Shown: positions 18,947 through 26,624 of the stretch, one piece after another
Position numbering within the stretch: the stretch's first letter is position 1
Layout of the letters: each line of letters opens with the position of its first letter
Assembly: GCF_003590335.1 (NCBI RefSeq)
Contig: NZ_MIET01000022.1
Coordinates: forward strand, 62,001 to 126,000
Origin: Pseudoalteromonas sp. MSK9-3
GTDB taxonomy: Bacteria > Pseudomonadota > Gammaproteobacteria > Enterobacterales > Alteromonadaceae
Length of the DNA stretch: 64,000 bases
Direction of reading: 5' to 3'
Made by a program: the position numbers and the translations under genes
The notes under the pieces: generated by a model
The model's database searches: none
What the model saw: only the letters and a program-made list of their open reading frames with translations
What the model was told of the DNA's origin: nothing

Positions 18947-18975
18947 ATCCTAACTAATACAAAACAAAAAATCAA
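18947..18975 (-). promoter_or_regulatory. Putative csy operon promoter
   Basis: On the minus strand TTGATT (-35, 18970-18975) and TAGGAT (-10, 18947-18952) are separated by 17 bp. The start of the 74-codon ORF lies about 35 bp downstream. The PAM of the crRNA-like target begins 3 bp upstream of the -35. Confidence 0.5.
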
Positions 18976-18977
18976 CA

Positions 18978-18998
18978 CCATGCAGTACAGCACATATT
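18978..18998 (+). promoter_or_regulatory. Putative target site of the solitary crRNA-like RNA (PAM plus protospacer)
   Basis: CC at 18978-18979 is followed by ATGCAGTACAG, identical to the first 11 nt of the guide at 19080. Positions 13-15 also match and position 12 differs (C for T). In all 15 of 19 positions match. CC directly 5' of the non-target strand is the known type I-F PAM. Confidence 0.65.
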
Positions 18999-19041
18999 AT
19001 TTTCAAGTGATATGGTAAAATTGTATTGATTGTAATTTAGC

Positions 19042-19150
19042 TATATCATGCTATCACTGCCACAAAGGCAGCTTAGAAAATGCAGTACAGTACAATATGT
19101 TCACTGCCGCACAGGCAGCTTATCAAGCCAAAGCATATTTGCTTTGGCTT
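19042..19150 (+). ncRNA. Solitary repeat-guide-repeat unit, CreR-like crRNA with own terminator
   Basis: On the plus strand, antisense in direction to the cas genes. Repeat 1 at 19052-19079 keeps the CTGCC/GGCAG stem (loop ACAAA) and an exact 3' handle CTTAGAAA. The guide at 19080-19098 is only 19 nt against 32 in the arrays. Repeat 2 at 19099-19126 starts GTTCACTGCC with a perfect stem but ends TATCAA. A perfect 11-bp hairpin follows at 19125-19150. TATCAT at 19044-19049 with TTGTAT 17 bp upstream is a candidate promoter that would start the RNA almost at the first repeat. Csy4 could process it into a short crRNA. The likely role is guiding the Csy complex to the csy promoter (target 18978-18998). 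Confidence 0.7.
19125..19150. terminator. Bidirectional hairpin between the crRNA-like unit and cas2-3
   Basis: Arms AAGCCAAAGCA (19125-19135) and TGCTTTGGCTT (19140-19150), perfect 11-bp stem with a 4-nt loop. It could end the plus-strand RNA and, 7 bp beyond the stop of cas2-3, the minus-strand adaptation transcript. Confidence 0.7.
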
Positions 19151-19156
19151 TCTCAA

Positions 19157-22100
19157 TTAAACCTTCACTAAACCTAGTTGATCGTTATAAGCGTATTGGT
19201 ACTTTTCATTAAACTGAAAACTCAACTCTCCATATTTTAATGAGATCAATCGCTGACTCAACGGCGAGTATGAGTCACTTATTCGCTCAGCAAACTCAGT
19301 GCAAGTTTGATCAAAATCCCTCACGAGCCACACCCTTGATGTTGCTAACTCGCTGAGTTTCACTCGCTTAATATTGAGTATACTTTCTCTATTAACGGTA
19401 TACCCTTTATCATCTTTTTCACAAAATCGACTTTCCGATTGGTATTCATCAAAGACTAAGAATATTTTTAACGTAGGTTCACTTTGTCTAAATGGAGCAA
19501 GCTGCTGAGGTAGTGCAGTTAAAAACCACTCTTTATTTAACCACCCTTGCAAAGAAGCAGGATTCGTTTGTGCTCCCTTATCTTTATTAGAGGTATAATA
19601 TGCCAAAGTATGCAGTGTAGATGCATGCTCTAAATCAACCAAATTATTAGCCACTGTCATTCTATATACATACCCTGCATTGATATGACTAGGCTGTTTA
19701 ATTCTTGGTATGGCATCTAAGCGCTCAGCAGCCTGTGATACATCAATTAACTGCTCAAGATCATGACTAGTTAGATTACAATAGCTTTCAAAGCCTGGTC
19801 TGTGAAACACTCGTGAGCGTTCTTTATGGCTATTTTTAATCGCCTTCCAGTTATATTGTAATAACGCAATATTAGGTTGGGTTACCTCAGTACTTCTATG
19901 TCGTCTCACCCGTCCTGATAGTTGAATAATAGAGCGATAAGATGATGGCTCTATGACGGCCCAATCAAAATCATGATCTCTACCAACTTCTTCAACAGGC
20001 GTTGTAACCAATATAAACATGATATGTTCAACTGTTGAATTATCTTGCTTGATATTATTCAAATGATTGCGGATAACGGGGTCTGCCAGTGCTTGTGGCG
20101 GAGATTCTTTTCTTTTTAGCACCTTATCTAAATGCTCCTCTTGTATCGACCGCATCAGTAAAACCTGCTGACTATGATACGCCATAACCCGAACTTGGAT
20201 ATTGCTTGGCCAATTATGTTCCAGCAAGTATCTAGTCAATTCAGTACATGGCTGAATATTAGCGATACGCACTACACCAAAAGAGACATTCAGCTGTGAA
20301 ACTGGATCAGTAAAATGATGATTGCTATGTTTGTTAAGCGCACTTTGTGCAATGATATTAAAGTAAGCCGCTTGTTTATGCTCAATGACACTTTTTTGTT
20401 GCTGATTCTGATCTCGATATCGCTCTATAATATCGTGACAATAACTAATATCAGCTTTACGTAAAGAAGGCTGTTGAGCTAATTTTTTTACCCTATTTTC
20501 TATAAATTGAGTGTGTTCTTTGCGGTATTGGCTTATCGCATCTGGCAATTCCTGTGTTTTATTACTGGTTACCTGTGTTGTAAATTCATCTATCCATGCA
20601 CAACCAATCACCGCATTCGCACTACGTGTTTTACAATAAACCTGCCAGCCATCTCTATAGGCTTTAAAATAACCTTCCGCTAATGATGGTGGGATCGTTG
20701 CAGACGATATCATCACCTTGCGGCCCAACATTCCAGCCAAGTGAATTAAGCGGCCAATCGCTATTAAATCAACACCTGTAAAGTCATCAATTTCGTCTAT
20801 TACTAAATCTGACGACATTAATCTCAATGATGGTAAAATGTACCGCCCACCCCGTTTTGTTTCCGTTGCCGCTATAATGTGGTCAATTGTGCAAGCCAAA
20901 ACAGGTGCATATAGAAACTGCTTATCACGAGCACAAGTTAAAACAGTCGCCAGCCCTTTTTCTGGAATATCACATTCAAAGTCAACTTCCTCTGTTAGCA
21001 AGCTATCTTGTGAGCTTGATCCCGAACTTTCAAAGACTTGCCCTTCATCAACTATCGACTTGCTGTTATGCAATTCCATAACAGCTTTAGACCCAATTAA
21101 TACAGCAAGTTCAGTACTATCAAGCCCAACTCTTTGACGATATTCATCGCCTGTTTGCAAAGTTAATGTGCGTAAGCCTAGTGCCAAAATAAAGCGTAAA
21201 CTCTGCCCATCACGAGAAAGCGCACGCATAACTTTGGCATTTGCAAACGTTTTACCACACCCAGTACTTGCCATATTCACAGTAAAAAAGCCATACTGTT
21301 TTTGACTTTCAGCAACCTCTTGGGCACGCCATAGTGTAATTTTATCAACCGCTTTATCTTGCCATTGAAACGGCTTAGGGCTTCTCTTATATAAGCTTTT
21401 TATGTCTTGTGCTAACGGAGGCTCTATCTCGAACGCTGGCAATAAATGAGCTGTATGTAATGCACTGCACATGACTCCGACAAGATGCTCATCGAGCTTC
21501 TGTTTTAATTGATTAGTTGTACTGTCTGTATTTGCAAACAGCCCCGTTGTATTTTTCCACTTTTTATCAGCCTGCTGTGATGAATAATAATGGTCACCTA
21601 GCATCACGCACAATCGAGTATGATGCAGGATCAGACGGTAACTCCCCGTCTCAATGCATTTAATTCCGTGCTCATGATTTAAAAGTAATCTAGCTGACCA
21701 CTTTTTAACTTGAATTAACCAGAGCTTGGAGTTACTAATTAATCCATTGGGGAAATCGAAACACTGTAACAAACGCTTTTGATAGTCTTCTTCATCAAAG
21801 CGATTTTGATAGCCCCAGTGTTGAGTTATCCTATCAAGAGCCTGATCTAAGGACTCAGCTGTTTCAGATAAATAATCTTTACAATTATCTTTAGTAGGTA
21901 ATGGCAGACGGTGATGGGAAACAACTAACCACGCGACCAGTTTTGCAATAGGCGGTAACCCTTCTAACGGTTTTTTTACAGGTTCACATACACTATTTTT
22001 TAATATAGTTTCATCAATAGCTCCCTTGCTGAGCGCTTCTAGCCAATGTGTGTCCTTTTTACTACCACACGAAAAAACTAATGCCCTCAATAGCAATAAA

Positions 22101-22564
22101 GATATCCACTCATGACGAATAGGATCACCCTTAAATTTATGTTTACTGTCGGGCTTTAGTTTCTCTTGGAAAAGAGTTGTTGATTTCCCCCAGTCATGCA
22201 ATAAAGACGTTACCGCAGCTAGCGCCTTTATCAAGGGTAAATAATGCCAATCATTTTCTAGCTCGCTTCTCAGTAAATTGTTACGCGTTGAATTAACCGG
22301 CACTAACCCCTCAGCATTAAACTTACTTTTATTCCCCACCACCCACAGCAACTGACTTCTCGAACGTGAACGCAGCCAATGACAGCTCACCGCAGTGCTG
22401 CGACTGGCTGTTTTGCGCAGCATTTTTTTAACCGTTAAAAGGCCGTCCTCTGTGATCAAAGTTTGCCATGTGTTGTCACCGATTCGGTTAGCGAATGCGT
22501 CGAGCACGCGTCGGGTCTTTTTTAACGCGTTTTTTTCACACTGTGATACAAACGTCACCATCAT
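19157..22564 (-). CDS. cas3: Cas2-Cas3 fusion nuclease-helicase
   Basis: Type I-F effector nuclease recruited by the Csy complex and also part of the adaptation complex with Cas1. Residues about 1-90 form the fused Cas2 domain. The HD nuclease has its His-Asp pair at 123-124 (SLLHDWGK). The superfamily 2 helicase shows Walker A STGCGKT (about 430), DEID (about 590), SSATIP and motif VI QLSGRVRRHR (about 886). Length 1135 is in the normal range. Its ATG overlaps the cas1 stop by 4 nt, so the two are coupled. The gene ends 7 bp from the hairpin that closes the solitary crRNA-like unit. Confidence 0.96.
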   Translation of the reverse strand: MMVTFVSQCEKNALKKTRRVLDAFANRIGDNTWQTLITEDGLLTVKKMLRKTASRSTAVSCHWLRSRSRSQLLWVVGNKSKFNAEGLVPVNSTRNNLLRSELENDWHYLPLIKALAAVTSLLHDWGKSTTLFQEKLKPDSKHKFKGDPIRHEWISLLLLRALVFSCGSKKDTHWLEALSKGAIDETILKNSVCEPVKKPLEGLPPIAKLVAWLVVSHHRLPLPTKDNCKDYLSETAESLDQALDRITQHWGYQNRFDEEDYQKRLLQCFDFPNGLISNSKLWLIQVKKWSARLLLNHEHGIKCIETGSYRLILHHTRLCVMLGDHYYSSQQADKKWKNTTGLFANTDSTTNQLKQKLDEHLVGVMCSALHTAHLLPAFEIEPPLAQDIKSLYKRSPKPFQWQDKAVDKITLWRAQEVAESQKQYGFFTVNMASTGCGKTFANAKVMRALSRDGQSLRFILALGLRTLTLQTGDEYRQRVGLDSTELAVLIGSKAVMELHNSKSIVDEGQVFESSGSSSQDSLLTEEVDFECDIPEKGLATVLTCARDKQFLYAPVLACTIDHIIAATETKRGGRYILPSLRLMSSDLVIDEIDDFTGVDLIAIGRLIHLAGMLGRKVMISSATIPPSLAEGYFKAYRDGWQVYCKTRSANAVIGCAWIDEFTTQVTSNKTQELPDAISQYRKEHTQFIENRVKKLAQQPSLRKADISYCHDIIERYRDQNQQQKSVIEHKQAAYFNIIAQSALNKHSNHHFTDPVSQLNVSFGVVRIANIQPCTELTRYLLEHNWPSNIQVRVMAYHSQQVLLMRSIQEEHLDKVLKRKESPPQALADPVIRNHLNNIKQDNSTVEHIMFILVTTPVEEVGRDHDFDWAVIEPSSYRSIIQLSGRVRRHRSTEVTQPNIALLQYNWKAIKNSHKERSRVFHRPGFESYCNLTSHDLEQLIDVSQAAERLDAIPRIKQPSHINAGYVYRMTVANNLVDLEHASTLHTLAYYTSNKDKGAQTNPASLQGWLNKEWFLTALPQQLAPFRQSEPTLKIFLVFDEYQSESRFCEKDDKGYTVNRESILNIKRVKLSELATSRVWLVRDFDQTCTEFAERISDSYSPLSQRLISLKYGELSFQFNEKYQYAYNDQLGLVKV

Positions 22565-23562
22565 AATTGGTTGGCCTCAATGTGCTCTTTGGTGTATGTT
22601 TGTAGTGCAACTTGCTTTACTGTATCAAACATAAAATCTAACGATTTATGATCGGTAAATGCTTGCAATACTTGCTGACGAAATTCTTGCTCTGTGGCAT
22701 TTTCTTTGGCACATACAAAAGCCCAGGGGAGAACTACCGCATCTTTAATTAAGTCAGCGACGTCGAATACCAAAGCTCCCCGTCTAGTTTTCCCGTGCAT
22801 AACCGCAAAGCCATGTGGTATACCGAGCACCCATAAACAACTTGCAGCAAGGCCATAAGCCAAATAGTTACCATGGTTTAAAAAGTCATTGGCTTTACTA
22901 GTGCTGTTTGTATCGGGCTGATGTTGACGGGTAAACCCCTGCGCATTGGTATTATTTGCCGCGTATTTATAAAGCACTTTGGTTAACTGGGCTTCTGTAA
23001 GTAATAAGTCAGATTGCTTTTTGGCGGCATCGGTTCTGGTATGAAACGTGTCGAGGGCGGTTTGTATTTGTGCGCTGTTAAAGTCGAACCCCTCACCTTT
23101 TAAATCTCGATCTTTTTGCCATACGGTGTGTAAATACGCAATGCGTGCTTGTTGAAACTGCTTTGCAGCCGCCAAACGCTTATTGTCATCAAACCAAAAC
23201 TGCATCCAACCATGTAAGTATTCAGTGGGCCGATATTCACTGTGTGGCGTAAACCACTCAACTTCACAGGCCATATGTAACGGTGTACCACCACCGCCAC
23301 TAAACCCGACTAATACACCTGCTTGAGCAAGCATGCGCATTGCAGCTTGGGTAATGGAGGTGCCGTTGCCAAGCAGTACAACAGTAGTGTTAGCAATGGG
23401 AATATTAAAATACTGATTTTCATTCCCTTTACTTGAAAGCGATTCCGTTAAATACAGCACTCGGCCATCTTTTTGCATTACTCGGCAATATTCGAGGTAG
23501 TACATGTTGGCTCGTTTAGAGTGCAAAATTGTTTTTAAGTCTGATGGGCTAAAGTCGTTCAT
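22561..23562 (-). CDS. cas1: Cas1 spacer integrase, type I-F
   Basis: Integrates new spacers at the leader-repeat junction. Family motifs are LKTILHSKRANMYYLEYCRV at the start, the acidic ligand in the LLTEAQLTKVLYKYAA helix, NDFLNHGNYLAYGLAASCLW, and GIPHGFAVMHGKTRRGALVF followed by DVADLIKD, which carry the His and Asp metal ligands. Length 333 is normal for I-F. It is followed without a gap by cas2-3. The 96 bp upstream separate it from the WYL regulator, and I see no strong promoter there. Confidence 0.96.
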   Translation of the reverse strand: MNDFSPSDLKTILHSKRANMYYLEYCRVMQKDGRVLYLTESLSSKGNENQYFNIPIANTTVVLLGNGTSITQAAMRMLAQAGVLVGFSGGGGTPLHMACEVEWFTPHSEYRPTEYLHGWMQFWFDDNKRLAAAKQFQQARIAYLHTVWQKDRDLKGEGFDFNSAQIQTALDTFHTRTDAAKKQSDLLLTEAQLTKVLYKYAANNTNAQGFTRQHQPDTNSTSKANDFLNHGNYLAYGLAASCLWVLGIPHGFAVMHGKTRRGALVFDVADLIKDAVVLPWAFVCAKENATEQEFRQQVLQAFTDHKSLDFMFDTVKQVALQTYTKEHIEANQL

Positions 23563-23658
23563 TGCCTTCCCTCTTCCTTAGGTGTTGCAATAATTTACTG
23601 ATAAAAAGTAACGTCTACAATGCTGCTAATATGACCAGTTAATTTTTTTATAGGTTGC

Positions 23659-24489
23659 TTAATTCCACAGTAACTTTTGCTTTCTCAGAGTTCGATAGCA
23701 ATCTGGCTCCATAATAATTTGCTGTGCTTCTGGGTTTGGGTGTTGCACGTCTAGGCGTAAAATACTCATTAAGTAATTAACAAGTGCCGCGTTGGTTTTA
23801 AGGTGTTTTTTATGGCTTTGCATATCAAAGTCATGTGCAATAACGTGCTGTGCATATTCGCTTAACCTTGGATCAGGCATAATCGTTAACGTCACTTCTT
23901 GCTGCCAAGCGATATCGTCTTTTTTATATTGCTTCGCTTTGCTTTTGAATTCAGGCTCAGCAGACACTATTCGCGACAAAGAAAAGTCTCTAAATCCCTG
24001 CGCTTTTTCACAATACGCCCGTAAATGGTAACGTAACCCTGAGTTGATCAATGTATGTGGGCGGATTATCCGGTCAGTTTCTCCTCCCTCTTTTATTGAC
24101 TGGTAGCAAATATCGAGCACGCTTTGCCGACGGCAGGCATTAAGAATTGGCCTTAAAATAACGGGGTTAAGTTTGCGATGAGGTAAAGCCAGAGCGCTGA
24201 TCGGTGAAGCACTGAGTTGGTGTACATACTGCTCCCCTATCAAATGCGCATATTCAGAAAAATCTTGAGAAATATAGCGCGGTGTAAAGGGGGTTGCCAA
24301 TACATACGCTTTTTCTGACTCATCATACTTTGCGGCAATATCATGTCGTTCAATATAGTCGGTTAAATACCGCCGAGCACTGGGCCTTGAAAGTTTAAAT
24401 TTATCTTGAAATACACCAGTTTGAATTTCTGCTTGCCAAAACAACACGGCTTCAATATACCTAAAATACTGCTCTTCCTTAGCTTGCAT
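23659..24489 (-). CDS. wHTH-WYL-domain transcriptional regulator next to cas1
   Basis: 276 residues: N-terminal winged helix-turn-helix (about 10-70, FQDKFKLSRPSARRYLTDYIE), a central WYL ligand-sensing domain (about 115-200, with LINSGLRYHLRAYCEKAQGFRDFSLSRI-type motif), and a C-terminal WCX-like domain. This architecture is that of the BrxR/CapW group, dimeric repressors found beside BREX, CBASS and other defence systems. Here it lies 96 bp upstream of cas1 on the same strand, so it may control the cas genes. Its target DNA is not identified. An alternative is control of itself only. Family assignment is from the domain pattern and not from a search. Confidence 0.85.
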   Translation of the reverse strand: MQAKEEQYFRYIEAVLFWQAEIQTGVFQDKFKLSRPSARRYLTDYIERHDIAAKYDESEKAYVLATPFTPRYISQDFSEYAHLIGEQYVHQLSASPISALALPHRKLNPVILRPILNACRRQSVLDICYQSIKEGGETDRIIRPHTLINSGLRYHLRAYCEKAQGFRDFSLSRIVSAEPEFKSKAKQYKKDDIAWQQEVTLTIMPDPRLSEYAQHVIAHDFDMQSHKKHLKTNAALVNYLMSILRLDVQHPNPEAQQIIMEPDCYRTLRKQKLLWN

Positions 24490-24582
24490 AAATCACTTTT
24501 AGTGAATTTTAAGTTAATTTAATGTATCAAAATATATTCATAAGATCATTGATCCACGACAAAATACCGTATTTTCGTGACC

Positions 24583-24739
24583 AAACCATGGATTCTGACC
24601 TTCGTCAGAAAGACAAGTTGTGTGGGGTCTCGTTCGTTGGCAGGGCTTTATACCGCGCATAATAAGAGCCAACGTTGACGGCAGTACACTAACATAACCA
24701 CCTTTCGTCTCCCTGAACTTGATTCAGGGTCCATAAAAC
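24583..24739. repeat. R1 and R2 palindromes upstream of the WYL regulator
   Basis: R1-type palindrome at about 24588-24618 and R2-type at about 24706-24732, the same families and spacing as in 10985-11985. No gene lies between 24490 and 26624; the stretch is filled by these repeats, arrays 3-5 and leaders. Confidence 0.75.
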
Positions 24740-24827
24740 AACTACCAAAGCCTGTGCGGCAGTTAACAAAAAGCGCGTTGGTGAACTGGAAGCATCAAGT
24801 TTCTAAGCTGCCTGTGCGGCAGTGAAT
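24740..24827 (-). CRISPR. Vestigial one-spacer CRISPR remnant
   Basis: A decayed repeat (24740-24767, last 20 bp recognisable, ending GTTAAC) and a near-perfect repeat (24800-24827, last base T for C) enclose exactly 32 bp. No leader follows, only the short sequence TAGACAAAACTAAC seen also after array 4. It matches the solo remnant at 13265-13292 on both flanks. Confidence 0.75.
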
Positions 24828-24992
24828 AGACAAAACTAACTTCAGCGTTTTAAATCCGTCCTTGGAGCTGGGGTAAATCGGTCGTTGCCAGCTTGGATGC
24901 AGGTACTTAGGTTTGTCTGGAACAAAAAACCTGCCATAACCTCACTTCTTCGCGCTGCACCCCCTGCAAAACACGTCGTTTCGGTCACTCAT

Positions 24993-25362
24993 CACCTAAG
25001 CTTCGTTGGCGGCAGTGAACTAGTTGCTGCTAAGATGTTTGATAACTTAAATTTTCTAAGCTGCCTATACGGCAGTGAACTTCGGCCAAGCTGTCATAAA
25101 AGCTGCCTATTCGGCAGTGAACAAAGGGAGCAAAGGGTGGCGTTGCTATTTAAATTTCTAAGCTGCCTATACGGCAGTGAACCACGGGTGCTGTTATCGG
25201 CGCGTTCGTTGTGTTTTCTAAGCTGCCTATACGGCAGTGAACACAAAACATTAATGACGTACCGCAATAATTACTTTCTAAGCTGCCTATACGGCAGTGA
25301 ACCGCTATTGCGTGGTTGTCATGGCCGTTAGAATTTTCTAAGCTGCCTATACGGCAGTGAAC
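24993..25362 (-). CRISPR. CRISPR array 3, type I-F, 7 repeats / 6 spacers
   Basis: Repeats at 24993 (degenerate terminal), 25053, 25095 (degenerate), 25155, 25215, 25275 and 25335. The loop is GTATA on the minus strand, as in P. aeruginosa, which separates this array from arrays 1, 2, 4 and 5 (GCACA). Spacers are 32 bp except the second, cut to 14 bp (25081-25094). The leader lies to the right at 25363. Confidence 0.95.
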
Positions 25363-25515
25363 AATAGACTATCATCATAAAAATAAGTTACAACAAGTCG
25401 TTACGGCTAAAATATCATTCTAACCATATAAAAAACGTTCAACTTTAACTTATTGTTTTATAGTCATTTTTATAGAAAGAAAAATAAAAGGTTTTTAAAG
25501 GGTATTTACCCCTTT
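25363..25515 (-). promoter_or_regulatory. Leader of CRISPR array 3 (diverged type A leader)
   Basis: Starts AATAGACTATCATCAT like the leaders of arrays 1 and 2 and stays very similar for about 90 bp. The distal block differs (TTTTTATAGAAAGAAAAATA in place of TTTTTAAAGAGCGAAAAATA). Confidence 0.75.
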
Positions 25516-25574
25516 AACTCATTGCACCTTACCCAAACACATAAAACTACCTTTGCGACAGTGCATAACATAAC

Positions 25575-25714
25575 CACCATTCGTCTCCCTGAACTTGCTT
25601 CAGGGTCCATAATATTGACACTTAAGCGTGAACAATCCGTCCTTGGAGCTGGGTTACATCGGTCATCCATGACCTCACCTCTTCGCGCTGCGAAACTGCG
25701 TTTCGGTCACTCAT
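25575..25714. repeat. R2 palindrome and array-flanking module before array 4
   Basis: R2 at about 25583-25609, then the conserved module from about 25630 to 25714 with the hairpin CGAAAC-TGC-GTTTCG (25691-25705) next to the leader-distal repeat of array 4. Confidence 0.7.
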
Positions 25715-25984
25715 CGCCTAAGCTGCCTGTGCGGCAGTGGACATTAATTCCAAATTCAGAGCTAGCAAATGTTTTTTCTAAGCTGCCTGTGCGGCAGTGA
25801 ACATCTAAGAAATTGTTCGTTTTCTCGTTGCGCTATTTCTAAGCTGCCTGTGCGGCAGTGAACAAGCAGAAACAACCACACGCCACAAGATAGCGATTTC
25901 TAAGCTGCCTGTGCGGCAGTGAACAAAAGTATGCACCCGCAGCGCTTGATATGTTTTTTCTAAGCTGCCTGTGCGGCAGTGAAT
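25715..25984 (-). CRISPR. CRISPR array 4, type I-F, 5 repeats / 4 spacers, leaderless
   Basis: Repeats at 25715 (degenerate terminal, GTGGAC type), 25775, 25836, 25897 and 25957 (last base T for C). Spacers are 32, 33, 33 and 32 bp. No leader follows: the array runs into about 106 bp of flanking module and then array 5. It is probably unable to acquire new spacers and may be expressed only by read-through from array 5. Confidence 0.94.
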
Positions 25985-26090
25985 AGACAAAACTAACCTC
26001 AGCGTTTTAAATCCGTCCTTGGAGCTGGGTTACATCGGTCATCCATGACCTCACTTCTTCGCGCTGCGAAACTTCGTTTCGGTCACTCAT
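25985..26090. repeat. Array-flanking module between arrays 4 and 5
   Basis: Carries TAGACAAAACTAACCTCAGC, then the CCTTGGAGCTGGGTTACATC segment and the hairpin CGAAAC-TTC-GTTTCG. The same order occurs before array 2 and, partly, before arrays 1, 3 and 4. Confidence 0.7.
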
Positions 26091-26418
26091 CACCTAAGCT
26101 GCCTGTGCGGCAGTGGACAAAGTCGCACCTTGGATCCGTTTGCGTAAAACTTTCTAAGCTGCCTGTGCGGCAGTGGACCAAGCTCTTTGTAGTCTCTCTC
26201 TGTTTTATCATTTCTAAGCTGCCTGTGCGGCAGTGGACAGTCAACGCTCATTACATCACCCAACATGCCATTTCTAAGCTGCCTGTGCGGCAGTGGACTA
26301 TGCCCCCGCAAAACCATCTGCGCTAGAGTCTTTCTAAGCTGCCTGTGCGGCAGTGGACTAGCTGATAGCGTTAAAAAATCTAATTGCAAATTTCTAAGCT
26401 GCCTGTGCGGCAGTGGAC
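26091..26418 (-). CRISPR. CRISPR array 5, type I-F, 6 repeats / 5 spacers
   Basis: Repeats at 26091 (degenerate terminal) and every 60 bp from 26151 to 26391, all GTGGAC type like array 1, with 32-bp spacers. The leader to the right differs from the type A leader. Confidence 0.96.
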
Positions 26419-26560
26419 AATGCGATTTTTACACCAAGGTAATGTATATCAATGTGTTACGTTTAAATCGGTGTTTTTACCTTATAAAATGCGCCATTAT
26501 TTAACACTTTGATTTAGCAGTATTTTTTAAAGAGCGAAAATTAAAGGGTGTTTTTTAGCC
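26419..26560 (-). promoter_or_regulatory. Leader of CRISPR array 5 (type B leader)
   Basis: The first 100 bp are unlike the type A leader, but TTTTTAAAGAGCGAAAA at 26525-26541 is the same block found about 105 bp from the first repeat in the leaders of arrays 1 and 2, at a similar distance. Conservation of only this block suggests a functional site. Confidence 0.6.
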
Positions 26561-26624
26561 TAACCAGACCCATCATGACATAAGGTGCGCTGAAGTGCTA
26601 TATCGGAATTTACGTACAATAATA

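Noticed and set aside
19052..19126. Reading the two repeats in the cas3-csy gap as a decayed ordinary array
   Set aside because: They are in inverse orientation to all arrays, have a 19-nt guide, keep handle and stems, are followed by a strong hairpin, and match a PAM-bearing site at the csy promoter. Decay alone would not give this combination, though it cannot be excluded without RNA data.
14715..23562. Possible CRISPR-associated transposon (Tn7-like I-F3) or minimal I-F2 system
   Set aside because: No tniQ or tns genes, csy1 and csy2 are separate full-length genes, and cas1 and an intact Cas2-Cas3 are present, so this is a standard I-F1 locus.
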